A DNA stretch of 64,000 nucleotides from Costus lasius (GCA_027563935.2 CM050448.1:124387493-124451492), one strand, 5' to 3'. Shown: positions 1 to 13,163, counted from the first letter of the stretch. Made by a program: numbers and translations. Notes: generated by a model not told the origin, from the sequence alone.

Positions 1-800
1 CAAGCCGAATCAACCCAATATAAGACCCATTTATCCTATGGCAACAACTCAGCCCAGTATAAAACCCTTGGAATTAGGCTTTTGACTTGACTCGGCATAG
101 GCTGTGGGCAATGACAATAAGAGTGTAGGTTCGACCTCTTAATAATGAGATAGCATAGGAGGTAGGGATGACAATGGGGCGGGACAGGTCGGGGTTGGGT
201 TTTGTCATCCTCGACTCGATCCCGACTTTCCCAAACCCATCCCCAACCCCAACCCCGACGGGTTCAGTATATATTATAAATAATATTTTAAAATTATTTT
301 TCATTTCATATTCATAATATATAAATAAAAAATATTTTACAGAAACTACACAATCATTTTTACATCAAACTACTATAAATTTAGTACTTAAATTATAACT
401 TAGAAGGGATAAATTTATCATTTTAATAATCGTGGCGGGTATCTGAATTCTCATACCCGACCTTGACCCGACTTTATCCCATCGGGTTTTTTCCAAATTT
501 GACCCGAGATCCAGTTAACTCGGGTTTTCTCCGTTGACTTCGGGTCGGGGCGGGGATGAGTTTTCTTGCATCCCTAATAGGAGGAGATTAGGGCATTAGG
601 AGAACAACCTATGATGAAATTGGTGGTGGAGGAAGAGCTAGAGGATGTACCATATAAGAGGTACTGAAAAGAGGAACCCAACATGCAAGAGAAAGGTCAA
701 CGCAAGTAGAGCACCCCAAAAGTCTAGGAGGAAGGCATCGTAGGAACCGAGGCTAGGTTTGAAACTGAAAGACTAGGAGCAAACCAAAAGTCTAGGAAGA
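1..800. repeat. Repeat family R1, copy 1 (interrupted by a MITE)
   Basis: Bases 1-162 and 577 to about 800 closely match 13318-13640 and 22893-23130, including the stretch reading gacccatttatcctatggc and the following text on AGTGTAGGTTCGACCTC. The copy is cut by the MITE at 163-576. No reading frame of a known transposase or reverse transcriptase is visible. The left end lies outside the window. The right end is close to 800, where sequence related to a kinesin first exon begins. The class of the element (SINE, LTR relic or other) is unresolved. Confidence 0.75.
163..576. mobile_element. hAT-like MITE with 8-bp target duplication
   Basis: The ends are inverted: TAGGGATGACAA on the left and TTGCATCCCTA on the right. 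The element is flanked by a perfect 8-bp direct repeat ATAGGAGG (155-162 and 577-584). The homologous R1 copy near 13470 reads GCATAGGAGGAGATTAGG with a single ATAGGAGG, so the pre-insertion site can be seen. An 8-bp duplication is typical of hAT transposons. The 414-bp body is non-coding, with GGGT-rich subterminal regions and an AT-rich centre. Confidence 0.88.
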
Positions 801-814
801 GGAAGGCACCTCCT

Positions 815-1099
815 CCTCCGGCCATCATCGGTGATCTCGAGGACAGAGGAGGAGGTGGAGGCGGTGGGTCTGTCCTTGTCCTTGAGATGAGCGGCAGGGT
901 GGTCACGGATCCGGCCGATGACCTCGAAGGGGTGGTCGGCTGGTGGAAGAGGCGATGCGTCGAGGGCCACCTTAGGGTTGGGGCTGGGGAAGTGGAGGCG
1001 GTGCTTGGAGTGCTGGGGAGTGGTGGTCTTCGTGTGGTGGTGGGGAGTCGTCGGAGCGCTTCTTGGGGTTGGCGTAGGAGAGGGCGTTGGCGGAGCCAT
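815..1099 (-). pseudogene. First-exon fragment of a kinesin-10-like (PAKRP2/KIN-10A type) gene
   Basis: Reading leftward from the ATG at 1099, the frame gives a Ser/Thr/Pro-rich leader starting MAPPTPSPTPTPRSAP, then HPFEVIGRIRDHP and SSSVLEI. This matches the N-terminus of plant phragmoplast-associated kinesin-10 proteins, where the motor domain opens with HPVEVIGRIRDYP. After VLEITDDG the similarity stops and the sequence runs into R1-type repeat near 800. No P-loop (GPTGSGKS) or later motor exon is present. The GC-rich block continues as probable 5' UTR to about 1250. It looks like a DNA-level copy of the 5' end of a gene. Family assignment rests on recall of the motif. Confidence 0.7.
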
Positions 1100-1281
1100 C
1101 GGAGAGCAATCGACGGAGAGAAAGAGAGGGGAAGCAAGCAGAGATGTCTCATTAGAGCAAGAGGAAACGACAGCTTCATCGCTATTATGGTCAGGGTTTC
1201 GAAATCAACAAAATTTCACTTATGATCGGGAGAAGGGGAAAGGAGCGGCTTCTTAGTTCTCTTACCGCCCACCGAGTAACG

Positions 1282-1615
1282 AATAAATGGCCTAACCTAG
1301 GTACCAAGTTAAAAATTTTAACTGGGTATTCTATTTTTAGGGTAAATTTTTTTTTATGTTTTTTAGAAATAATATTAAAATTTGAGTATTTTAGATCATG
1401 TATACTTATTAAATATTCTAAATAAAATCATATAAAAAATAAAATACTATTTACTATATAAAAATATTTAGGATATTTAATATGTATACATGATCTAAAA
1501 TATCCCAATATTGATACTATTGAATAGCTTAGAATGTATACATTATTTCTAAAAAAAATTTTAAAAAAAAACTTTTTAACTCAAAAATATGGTACCTAAG
1601 TTAGGCCATTTATTT
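1282..1615. mobile_element. Foldback MITE, probably Mutator-like
   Basis: The termini are inverted copies: AATAAATGGCCTAACCTAGG on the left and the complement of the same text, with a one-base change, on the right. The element is bounded by direct repeats CCGAGTAACG at 1272-1281 and 1616-1625. A 9-10 bp duplication fits Mutator-like elements. The interior is AT-rich and partly self-complementary, and it resembles the interior of the MITE at 48721-49066. Confidence 0.82.
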
Positions 1616-3348
1616 CCGAGTAACGGCTACTTGTCTGCCACGGTGGCGCCTTGGCACATGGCCTTCCATCAAACCTTCATATTGCACTATTTTTTTTATT
1701 TTTTATTATTTTATTATTTTTATTATTTTTAAGGTGAGCTTAGAGAAGGGAGGCAATTTTGATTTTATGTAATCCAATTAATACAATAATATTATTTAAA
1801 AATTTTATTTGCTGATTAAAACATTTGCAATCTTGTTACAAAATATCTTACAGTTCTAAATTATTATATTAAAATACATTTATGTAATATTAATTCAAAG
1901 CATGAGCATGAGAATTTAGGTTATGTATGGTGAGAGTTTTTCTTTACTTATACGTCTTTCCTCATGGTCTTTGATCAGGTGGCATTACTATAGTCGCATT
2001 GTAACTTCAAAATTACTTCTTGCAATTGAAGAAGTTAACCTTAAATTACGGTGGTTTGATCGTTTGGCTTATTGAGACTTCCTTGAACGAATGGTCTTTG
2101 CATGCTTTTTCTAAGTTCCAAGTGCTTAGTTTCTTGGCATCTTTTGAGAGTCTTCTGAGTGTTAAAGCTCTTTGACACTTCCTAAGCACTTGGTTTGCCC
2201 ATGCGTTTCTTGTAGAAAGACATCCATGATTCATGCCCTCTTAGTTTGTTAGGAGAGTTTAATTTTTCCCTAAATAAGCTAATTTTATACATTTTATTTT
2301 AAGGTTAGGCGTATACATTAATGAATCCCAACAGCCTCTCCCGCATCAGTTGATATCAAATAAGTACTATTAATTTTTAAAATTTGTAGAACAAATATTT
2401 TCATATAATGAGCTTTTGCCTTTCAATTCTACGGATACTCAATCTAAAATCTCACACAATTAAGAAAATAATTTTCACAACATAAGTCTATTTTTTTGCA
2501 TTAAAAAAATTGCAAGAGAAATTTATTTTATTACTATAGTAATATATTTTTAAAATATGAAAATTAATTTAAATAATAAAATAATATTCTTTTAAAAATA
2601 TGGATAATATTTCAGATTTATACTAATTATATAGTTAAAATAGACTACAAGGCTAACCCAAGTAGCCTCAAAATTGTTAAGGTTAAATTTTTGTTGATCA
2701 AACTCTCTAAGTGGGGTTATCTAACCTCTAGGTGGTTGAATCAATTAAAAGAAAATGTTGTTATAACCTACATCAAACTAACTTATTAATTTAATGAGCA
2801 TAAATGATAATATAATCTAATTTAAAATACTTAAACACATATTAGTGATAGTAAACTCACTGAAGTGTTATATATCATCATAACATGATTTCGCCCACTT
2901 CTCATGCGATTTAACTGGGATATCACAAATGCACAAGTAATACTTGAAGGGCGAATATTTTTACTTTATAGTTGATATAATACATGCTTGGTACTTAATA
3001 GTTGTGATAGAAATCATGCAAAGATGGTATGGGATGATCACAATAGATCCAAAAGCCACCCAAGTATTAATAGTAACATAAAGTCTCAATGCTCTTCTTA
3101 TCAGTTTACAATATCTCCTTTTAAGAAGAAATAAAGAGCCATGATGATGCTATATGACATGCTTTAGTGGATCTTTACTAAACATAATTCCCTTAAAAAC
3201 ATTCTAACAAAATGTACCTATAATTTGATCCACTAGATAAAACAACTTACCTCACCCTTTAAATTTGTGTCCGAGTGTTCATTAAATAATTGAGCCAAAA
3301 TTCTAGGCTTATCACCAACCACCTGTAATCCCTAACCCGAATCTGCAC

Positions 3349-3570
3349 CGTAATCATCAACAACATCAACACCATGATCATTATCATCATCACTAACATC
3401 ATCTTTATTATCAACATTATCATTATCATCATCAACATCATGGTTGTTGTCTTCGGCATCGGCACAATGATCATTACCACCATCATCAACACTATAATCA
3501 TTATCATCATCAACAATACCATCTTCACTATCAACATAATTATTATCATCATCAACATTATCATTGTTGT
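3349..3570. repeat. Degenerate ATC/AAC trinucleotide array
   Basis: The sequence is an imperfect run of ATC, ATT and AAC triplets (atcattatcatcatcaaca-type units). A larger segment of roughly 105 bp is repeated inside it. The long Met/Ile frames on both strands are by-products of the triplet repeat, not genes. Confidence 0.85.
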
Positions 3571-4341
3571 CATGCCCCGACAGGTACTGGGCCCCGGCTA
3601 GTAGCTCACCTGTGGCACATGATAATTAGGCATGCTAATCCAGCCCAAGCCATCAACTAATAACATGAAATCAATAGTAAAAATCCCAACGTACATAAAT
3701 ATATCAACATCCATCAACACCAACAACCATTTGACCAAAACTTCAACATAAAACATCACTAGCTAGAAATAATATACAAAAATGTAAATATAACTATTAC
3801 TGGGAAGTCATTTAAAACTATCTATCTATAACCGATCCGCTAGCGACGAACCCACACAAGGACCTAAAATAAAATCACAAAGATAGGGATTGTTATATTA
3901 AGGGAAAATCGTGTCATACATACAACACAACCTATCATGATGCTACACCAAATATGTACTTTGTTAAAATCATGAAAAAATACCATATATACAACACACA
4001 AAGTTGAGGCCAATCCGTCCCATCGGACATACACACATATCTGAGTGGTCCGTAGTGTCAACTCTGCACACTGAGAACGATTGTTCGTCAACAATACGCT
4101 AGTACTGTATCCAGTACCCACTCATACCCGTGCCATAATGACACACTATATGATAATAAAAATATAATCTATGAGGTCATCCTCTATAACAATATACATT
4201 TGGCCCCAAAGCATAGCTAACTGGCTCTCTACCACCACTAGTACCGACCCCAAATAATCAATAGATTGTGCTAGATAGCACACATACCATGTGAACAATT
4301 GTAAAATCTTAGTAATCTAGGATAAGAACATATTATGTAGA

Positions 4342-4344
<3 letters not shown>

Positions 4345-4413
<69 letters not shown>
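4345..4413. repeat. (AT)n microsatellite
   Basis: An uninterrupted AT dinucleotide run of about 68 bp. Nothing coding is associated with it. Confidence 0.97.
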
Positions 4414-4416
<3 letters not shown>

Positions 4417-5670
4417 CATAACTATGTAACAATGAAATAACAATCTAATGGAAAGAGAGCAATAGAGTAAATTAGTAAGACGTTCATAACCAAACGGTAA
4501 CGCTAAACCATATGATGTCTCCTAATCAAGCAGTAGACACCTTGATAAAAGTATAAGAAAAGATTCCTACCATATCACTATAGGTATGACTTATCCCGAT
4601 CTTGTGTCCAAGTGAATCCTGTTCATCCAAGTCTGGAGTCCTCACAATGAAATAAAATACATGTGTATTAATCTTCCCATTAATTCATTTTATTAACAAT
4701 ATATTTATTTATTTTAATTTTATTTTTTTTATTTTATTGATTTACTTTTATGGTTGATTATTGATGTTCATACTATCTAATCATCTACTATTTTATCAGC
4801 AGTTATTAGTGTATTTTAAGCATATATTTTGTCTAAGATTATAAACATGTAAGATTTATTATTAAATTAACGCACATAATAGAGTATGACTAATCTCATC
4901 CACAGCACGACGGACGTTGCCGAAAAGTTCACCGAAAAGTTCGCTTGAACTGTACTTCATCTCCGATGATGGCAATCCTTTTCCAAACAGAAATATGTTA
5001 TGCCACGAAGCTCATCGGAGTAGCAAGAAGCCGCGTCAACGGACTTTGCCGGACCTTTACTAGAAACCCATTAAAATCTACTAGAACCACCTCAGAACCG
5101 ACTGAAATAGACAACAACTAGCTAAGACTTTGTGGCCAACCACGCTAGAACTCAACGGCGAGCGCTAAAGCCACTAGGGAAGAGAAGCAATGCCAAAAGT
5201 TAGTATTTCGTGCTCGTTTCGTTCAGCCACGTCATGTCAACCGAAGAAAGGAAGAAGAGGGAGGAGCTAGCCGAGGTTTGCAGCAGCTTATCACCAAAGT
5301 ATGTCGTCGAAGCTGGTGGTTGTCATCGCTGTCAGCTCGCCAGACAAGTGAGGGAAAGGAGAGAGATGTCGTGGCGGGAGCGAGGCGGGTGAGGGGACGA
5401 AAATGGGGAGAGAGATGCGTGAGGGACAGAATCGCGTGAAGGAGAAATGGGGAGAGAGGAGTTCGAACTTCACGGACCAAATAAATAGAAACCTTCACGG
5501 ACCAAATAAATAGAATGATGAGATACAATGACTGGACTTGAGGACATTCTGTACCGAGATGATTTTTATTTTAGCACTTGTATGCTTAGTTGAGGCTCTT
5601 TAGTGGTGTATTGATATTCTTGTTATGATGGCTATAGTACAGGTGATAGTTATTGTATCCAAGGTCCTAT

Positions 5671-6660
5671 TCAAAAGTTCAGGGGGATTATTACAAACGA
5701 TGTGTAGTTTGGCACCAGGCGAACTATTTTAGTGGATGATTGCAGTCCAAGCGCCACGAATGCTTCTTGAGGATATGTTCATCGAAGCCTCGAGACCAAT
5801 TGGTTAGCTTGAAGACAAGAAATGCTTCATAGGTTGTGTTGCGAGTGAGAATGTTGCTCTGGATCGTGCCACGAATATCCAAACAGCATACAACGATCAG
5901 CATAGCAGCCTCTGAAAACCTGAGACGTATATGAATTGAGCAAAATTGGTCAACTATCACTATTCTAACTTTGCTTCTCTGCAAAATTAGGAGGGCGAGA
6001 AGAAGACGAGGAACGCCAAGCAGAATACCTTGAATCGGCGACAGGGATCCACCTCCAATACTCGGGCGTCCCAATCCAAGCTATCGTAAGCGTTCGGGCG
6101 GGAAGCATGAAGCACATAGCCCAACTCGGCTTTTCCAAACGTACACCCTCAAAAACCAACCCAGATATCAAGATTAACTAATTACCCATTCGATCTTGCC
6201 ACTCGAAACACCCAGATTCAAGCACAAAATGTTCTTCGTCGGGAATTTATGAATTTTCTGTTCAACCAAAAAGAATCCTAAGAATCCGTCGATGGAGAGG
6301 ACAATCAAGGGAGAAAGAGGAGCAGTTTGCACTAATAAAACCCTAGATTAATGAGGTTTTAATAAGGGTTTCGATAGGCATACCATCCTGCCGCCATCGA
6401 GAAGGACCCAATCGCGGAGGCGGAAGAAAAGGTCGGGCTTGGAAGAAGAGGGATCCATCGGATCAGCAGAGCGATCTATTAGAGACTGATAGTCGGGCGG
6501 TAGGAATCGTTCCCAGATTGTATCGGAGCCGGCGGCGGAGTGGAAAGCGGAGGAGACGCCGGCGCAGCGGCAGGCATCTGGCGGCGAAGTGAGGGATAGT
6601 GATGTGCGCGATCCAGTCTTTAGAAGGAAGCTGGAAAGGCTGGATGCCGAACTCTTCCAT
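5671..6660 (-). pseudogene. F-box/PHLOEM PROTEIN 2-B-like gene with two frameshifts
   Basis: Intact family members are nuclear/cytosolic F-box lectins of SCF ubiquitin ligases. Exon 1 (6660-6384) begins MEEFG, gives the F-box start WIAHI, then needs a +1 shift near 6580 to continue as PDACRCAGVSSAFHSAAGSD, WERFLPPDYQSL and FFRLRDW. Exon 2 (6147-6029) gives CFMLPARTLTIAW and PEYWRWIPVADSR, the PP2 signature. Exon 3 (from 5919) gives RFSEAAMLIVVCCLDIRG and NTTYEAFLVFKL. After RGFDEH a second shift is needed to reach PQEAFVALGLQSSTKIVRLV, and a stop follows at 5671 without the usual PP2 C-terminus (the WMEIELGEFF region). Splice phases (0, 2) match. Two frameshifts plus the missing end make it a likely pseudogene. 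A start at 6681 in the same frame is also possible. Confidence 0.82.
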
Positions 6661-8361
6661 TTGATGTTGATCCGTTTCCAATCAAAGCATCAATTGTCAC
6701 CCACTTAATCTATTGTTGATGTGGTGATGATGCATTGATGTTGATGAGGTGGCTACTTCCTTGATGATGTGGCACAGAGGTGGCAGGATGTCTTGGGAAA
6801 ATAAAATGGCTTGTATAGTTACATATGCAATTCATCCTAGTCTAAATTGCAGTCTATTTATAAAAAAAGAAAAAAGAAAATTGCAGTCTATTACATGATA
6901 CTATAAAATTAAAATTAATTTTAAGAAAATAAAAATCTAAGCTATCTTAACTACAATGCAAGCTAATTATGCTTATAAATCAAAATGTCTTATAAGTCAA
7001 AATGCTAATGGAAATTAAATATGTCAAAATGTTCTACAAGTCAACATGCAAGCAAAAGTGAAAAAATTGTCCTTGACTTGATAATTAAATTTGAACATAA
7101 GTAGTGATTCTGATGGCAACTACTTTCATTTAAATTTTTCTTTGTGAAAACCTTTATAGAGTTATTTATAATATTTTTAAATTTTATATCAATCATATTA
7201 TTTAGAACCTTGAGTTACACTTTGTATGGTCATTTAGCCGTATGTAAGACAAAATTTAGTAAGGGTAAACTATTTTAATTCAAAAAGGCTATATTATTTT
7301 TTTAAAAAAAAATTATTTTTAACACAATTACGGGGTGATTTTAATGATACATATGAGCATTATTTGAGTATCGAAAAATAAATTTACTTTATTGTATCTT
7401 TCAATTTTATATGAGATCATGTATCATAATCTTAGCATGAGTAATGCCTTTTACTTAAAAAAACTAGGCAACAACAAATTATCATGCATACTTACTTTGC
7501 ACATGCAATTGAAAGGGGCACTGCATTAGAGCTCATCTAAATTCATCTGCAAAACAAACAGCGAAGTAGTCTTTTTTAGAAAATAAAGTAAAATAGATAC
7601 TCTGCTCCTTGAGATGTTGATCTCTTCAAGTTAGAACTTACAATGATAGAGAAGTGTTCTGATCCCTTCCGATGTAGCTTTGGTTCAAACACAAAAAACA
7701 GAGAGAGACCATTGGAAATCCAACATTTGGTACAAACACAAAACCAGATTTTATAACAGTTGAACGTTTAAATCCCATCTCAAAACACAAGTTCAGATTT
7801 GGATTTCCAAATGCCACAAAGCTTCCAACAAATCCAACAATCGTTTTCCAGGAAATCTCAAAACCATACAGATGGTCCAAATTCAGTTCCGTTTACAAAA
7901 ATAAGAGAGAGAGAAGGGGAGATCTAATCAAAAACTTTCCCACATCCACCGAGAAAGCCACGAGATGTCAAGTTAAAAACTCATTATTGGCCGAAACAAA
8001 CAGTAGATATAAACTGCCAAGAACAGTGAATCGACGAAACTGAGAAATTGATAAAATCAAGTAAACCACATAATACTGGAGAATCAACTTGCCTTCACCA
8101 CTTGTGTCTGGAGACCGAGATACAGAAAAGCGATGTTGGAAATGAGAGCATCACCACCTGGGATCCGAAGGCCAGGATACAGACGAAGGGAAAGGACGCC
8201 GCTAGGGCAAGCTTATTGATTTTCTTTCTTCTCTGAGAACTTGGGCTGCACTTGTCTGTTTCCCCATTTTTAATCCAACTCAAACACTGCCGATGGGGCC
8301 ATGCTGACCGATGGCTTTTTGACAGACTGGACTTTGCCATTCTACTGCAATCCCGTGAGCA
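6661..8361. other. Intergenic, no supported gene
   Basis: AT-rich sequence between the PP2 pseudogene and the 3' end of the NLR. Short frames exist at 7638-7880 and 8095-8340 on the minus strand, but they show no family motif. The part next to 8361 may be NLR 3' UTR. Confidence 0.5.
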
Positions 8362-11300
8362 TCATACAAGCTGGGGACAACCTTGGACAATAATTTGAAC
8401 TTCCCGTCCTTCGGGCTTCTTTGAGATGTGTGATATTCTTTTGCAGCCTATTATAAAAATCTGTTCTAACCATTGCATTTCTTGCCACCAGTCAGGCAAA
8501 GATCGTAACCTGCTACATCTGATAATTGATAATGTTTCAAGCCAATAACATTGCCTAATGTCTTCTGGCAATTGTGTGAGCTCGTGACATCCAACTATTT
8601 CCAAGTTTTTAATAATTCTAAAATGATACCGAAAATATATAGAGTCTTGGCTCAAGAATTGACTTTGCAACCACATAGTCACTTTATATGTCCTGGTCAA
8701 TTCCGATAATTTTGTAAGTTTAGGGCAATGAATTATTGTCAATTCTTTGATACTATAATATCTTAAATTCCATTCCACAAGAATAGGCATCTTAGATAAA
8801 GTGAGGCTATTAAAACTAAAATTAGTGTGCTCGTTATCAGGTATGCTGTTGCCCATAAAAGCTAGTGAATCCATGCCACTTATCTCAAGAGTAGCAAGAC
8901 AAGGAAGAAAACTTATAAATGATATATTGTCACATCTTTTGAGATTGATTAGTCTCATCTCAGATAAATATTTCATAGTTTTGAGATGTTCAAGGGATCT
9001 CATCCAACTGGGAAATTTTAGGCCGAAGTAGGAAATGACATCCAAGTGTTTCAAATAAGAGAGATTAGGTTGGAGACCTTCAAGTATCTCATAAGATGTC
9101 AATTGCTCATTTACCCTCAAATCCATATTCCACCATTCCCAATGTAGCACTAAATATTCTAAATATTTTTTCTCCTTCAAGTTGGCAATTGTAATAGCAT
9201 CTAGGTCTAGCACACGTTCAAGGTGTTGTAGGTGCAATAGTTCAATATTCATTAGAGATTGCAACTCCTTTAATGCTAAATTTCCATGATCATTGTCTTC
9301 TATCTTGTAACCTGACAAAGCCTCAAGTTTAATCAATGTAGAAATTCCAGGAGGTTCTTGAGTCAATGAAGCACATCCCATCATGTTTAGGTTTCTTAGT
9401 CTTTCCATGCATCTCAAATCTTGAGGCAACTCCTTAATCCAATGACAAGCTTCAAGATCAAGCACTTGCAAATTCGCAAGACTAGTGATTGATTTTGGTA
9501 GCCTTTGAAGCCTCACACAATGAGCTATTTGTAGAATTTGTAATTTTTTGAGGTTGTAGATTTGCTTTGGTAACTTTAGAAGCTTTTTACAATAAGATAA
9601 ACTCAAAACACGTAGATTATGAAGGTCACAAATAGACTTTGGGAGCTCTTCTATCTCCTTCTCGGAAAGGTTGAGGTATCTCAAACGAAGAAGCAAGCCA
9701 ATTGTATTTGGTAACAATTGGATGTTGGTATCTATTATGCTTAATAGAGTTAAATTTGTGAATAAATACTCTGGGATTTCTATTGGTGATGCTATTTGAC
9801 ATTTCTCGATATGTAAATCCATCTCTTCTTTCGCCCTATACAAAATCAGCGTCCTCATATTGTTCGCAATTGTAGTCCGCAAATTAGTTAAAAAAGTGCT
9901 AGTGCAAGAATTGACATGTACACATAGGTAGCGACACCACTGTGAAATTCTTGATTCTTGACCACTCTCTCTCAAATGGTAGATGCTTTCGCTTATGCCA
10001 AATGTTTTTTCCTTGAGAGGACTGTGACTCAGAAGAGGATATACATCTGTAAAAAAATATTGTTGATAACTTGTTGAATATGTAAAGATTCCTTCAGCAA
10101 TGAGCATATGAAAGCAACTTTCTTCAGCTGAGCAGAATGGAAGTGGTTCAAGTAATGAAGTGTACAAAAAGATATGTGCAAATGCTGGTGAAGCATAATA
10201 CATTTTCTTCAATTTGTAGTATTTATTCTCGTCATGTCTAAAAGCAATTTTGCTCGGGTCAGTGTACCTCAATATTGAGCCGAAAATTTTTGCATCCTTG
10301 ATAATGTATTTATAAAACGAACGATGATATAGTCGGGTAGCTAAATTTTGTATATCTGCATTTTTAATAGAGGAATAATTTTGCTTCACTTGAGGAGAAT
10401 GTGTTCTTGGTATTGCGTATCTCAACAATATTTCTTTCCATACATCATATGATATATTATATAATCCGTGTTCAACGTCATTTTCTCTAATATCATAATT
10501 GCGACAAGTGATGATCACTGTACTCCTGGGCCACTCAAGTTAATGAGATTCTTTTTTAGTTCCTCTAACTTGTCCCAGTCCTCACTGGTTATGTCAATTC
10601 CATCCAAAACAAAAAGACATCTCACTTGTGGAGGTGGCTTACACACGACACTCCAAATATCAATGTTTGAAGATAGTCTCCCCTTTAGGTCAAAAATATA
10701 TGTTTTAAAATAAATATAATCATAATCTAACCGGTAGATACCCAAACTAGAATTGTCCACCCATGCTCGATAAATGAAGAATTCACAAACTAAAGGATGA
10801 TGATAAATCATATGAGCCAAAGTGGATTTTCCTACCAATGCATGGCCGGTTATGAAAATGGTGAGAGGCACATCACCATTAATGTCAATTGATGCTTTCT
10901 CTTCTTGTAACCTAAAAAGAATATTCAAAATTCTTGTTATGTCATCATCTCTTTCTCTGATAATTTCTTCCCGCATAATAGAATAGTAGTCAGAATCATT
11001 TGGATCTATGGATTCCGTGGCATCTATTGAGAGGTCAAATGTAACCGCTCTACTTAAAAGGCAATTCAATCTTTTTGCAATCTCCTTGAGCTTAAGTAGA
11101 ATAGAATAGCGGCCGGATGTGATGCGACCGTGATGCAAAAAGTTAGAAGATGATACCTCTGGTGTTTGCCAATCGGAATCCTGAATCACTTCGAGTATGT
11201 TTTGGACATCCACGTGCACCGCATGAACATCCCACACCCACTTGCTCAACTCCGGCTCCTTGAGGGTTCGTAGATTAGCATCTATGATGACTGCATTGAT

Positions 11301-11432
11301 GGCCCAAAAACTTTCGGTGACCATTTCTAGATGGTTCGAGATGCACAGTTGCTGGCCAAATAATCTGATTTCAGGCGACGACAAACTCGACAGGATGCGC
11401 TTCAAGTTGAACATCAACCATGGTGCAGCCAT
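8362..11432 (-). pseudogene. CC-NBS-LRR (NLR) disease-resistance gene, frameshifted in the NB-ARC domain
   Basis: NLRs are intracellular immune receptors that switch state by binding nucleotide. The intronless minus-strand frame starts at 11432 and runs 305 codons. It has an Rx-N-like helical N-terminus (about 1-170), a P-loop GHALVGKST (196-204), an RNBS-A-like FFIYRAWVD and a kinase-2 CLFVLDGID (272-280), then a TGA at 10517-10515. One base out of register, the sequence resumes as VIITCRN, which is exactly the RNBS-B motif. The second frame (8362-10518, 718 codons) carries an RNBS-D-like FLYTSLLEPLPF, AEGIF, and more than ten leucine-rich repeats such as LRYLNLSEKEIEELPKSICD. GLPL and MHD motifs are not recognisable, so the switch module was degenerate before or after the shift. 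No TIR domain is present. The break could be a sequencing error, but the missing motifs favour decay. Confidence 0.88.
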
Positions 11433-12707
11433 GGATCTTACGTTTTCTTCTTCTTAATGATCATCTCTCTCATGTATTTATATAGGACTAATAGTACGCA
11501 AGAGCTTTTCGTGCATCGAAAGCAACTGCAAAATAAAAAAGCATCCTTGTACTTTTAACGAATAAATTACCTACTTGGTGCCCAAGCAGCGAATCAAATT
11601 TAAAGTCTCTGCTTTACGTGTGCATTTTCTTTTTTCTTTTTCATTACTTTTTCTTTGTTTGGTTTGCTGGCCAACCGTAAAGCACGTTCCAAGTAGCAAG
11701 TATCAATTTGTTGTTCATTGATGTGAAATTAATTTGATTTTTCGAATAAATTAACTAGCTGTTGCTCAAGCAACGAATCAAATATAAAGTCTCTGCTTTA
11801 CGTGCATCAGTTCTTCAAGTATTTGAGCCATTTAATTAGAATTTCTTTTATTGTTCCCCCTTGTGTTAGCCCCCACATTTTCTTACTTTTTTGTTTTAAC
11901 TCCTTAACTTCTCTTTAACTTGCCCTTAATGATGCATGCAAAAAATTGAAGCTTTAAACCGTATCACACTTGACTGACCACTTATGGAATTAATTTGAAA
12001 TTAGAAAATAATACTTAAGTGTTGGAAGCCGAGTATCCTTGTTCCTCTCTTCTTTGCATTATTCTTTGTGATTTCTCTTGATCGCACCACCACCTTGAAT
12101 GGAAGTTGGTGATTTCCTCTTATAATGTTGCCAAAATTGAATTGGTTGCATCTTCTAGTCGATTCTATGGACTAAGGGGAGTTTTATTGATGAATGAATG
12201 AATCCTTTTATTGGAAAAGGAATGTTCTTTTTCCTTGTTGCAATCCAACTTTGAGTTAGCCTTAAGTTGAGCGGACAAGTGTTAAACTAAAGTTATAATT
12301 AGATATTAAAGTCGAGTAGCATTATAAATAATATTATCTATATATAGTCAACAATTTTCAATTACTCAATTACCCAATAACATTATAAGTAATTATATAA
12401 TCATCATTTTAGAAGGTAACAATATTCATATATCTACCCAATAACATTTTATTCAAAGAATTTAGGTGATTGCACATGATAATAAAACCAAAATCACGGC
12501 AGAAAAATATGTATCACACAACGAAACTAGCTACATTAGAAGGCTACCAAAGACAAGTGTTTGATGCATTTCTAGTTTGCTTATGTCGTTCAACTTGTTT
12601 GATCTTCTGAAACTGATGTTGTAGCAGTCACAGGACATAAATGTTGATCCGTAACAACTTTAAGGTTGTGCAGGTGCTTTATGTAGTTATTACTTCACTC
12701 TTTTCAG
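11433..12707. other. Upstream region of the NLR and intron-like sequence of the GSK3 fragment
   Basis: No protein-coding similarity is visible. A short text, TTAACTAGCTGTTGCTCAAG with the following AACGAATCAAA, is a diverged repeat of sequence near 11565-11620 (two copies about 190 bp apart). The last part, ending ACTCTTTTCAG, serves as splice acceptor for the kinase exon. Confidence 0.5.
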
Positions 12708-13151
<444 letters not shown>

Positions 13152-13163
13152 GTGAAGTGATAT

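Larger units (their letters stand above)
1626..5670. other. Gene-free AT-rich stretch with simple repeats
   Basis: Apart from the two simple repeats listed separately, I see no supported gene here. A GC-richer patch at about 4900-5470 holds only overlapping short frames without recognisable protein similarity. The text TGTCATGCCCCGACAGG near 3570 resembles the start of an LTR, but I could not find a matching second copy. Confidence 0.5.

Noticed and set aside
3259..3601. Met/Ile-rich and Ile/Asn-rich open frames on both strands
   Set aside because: They are translations of the ATC/AAC triplet array and have no other support.
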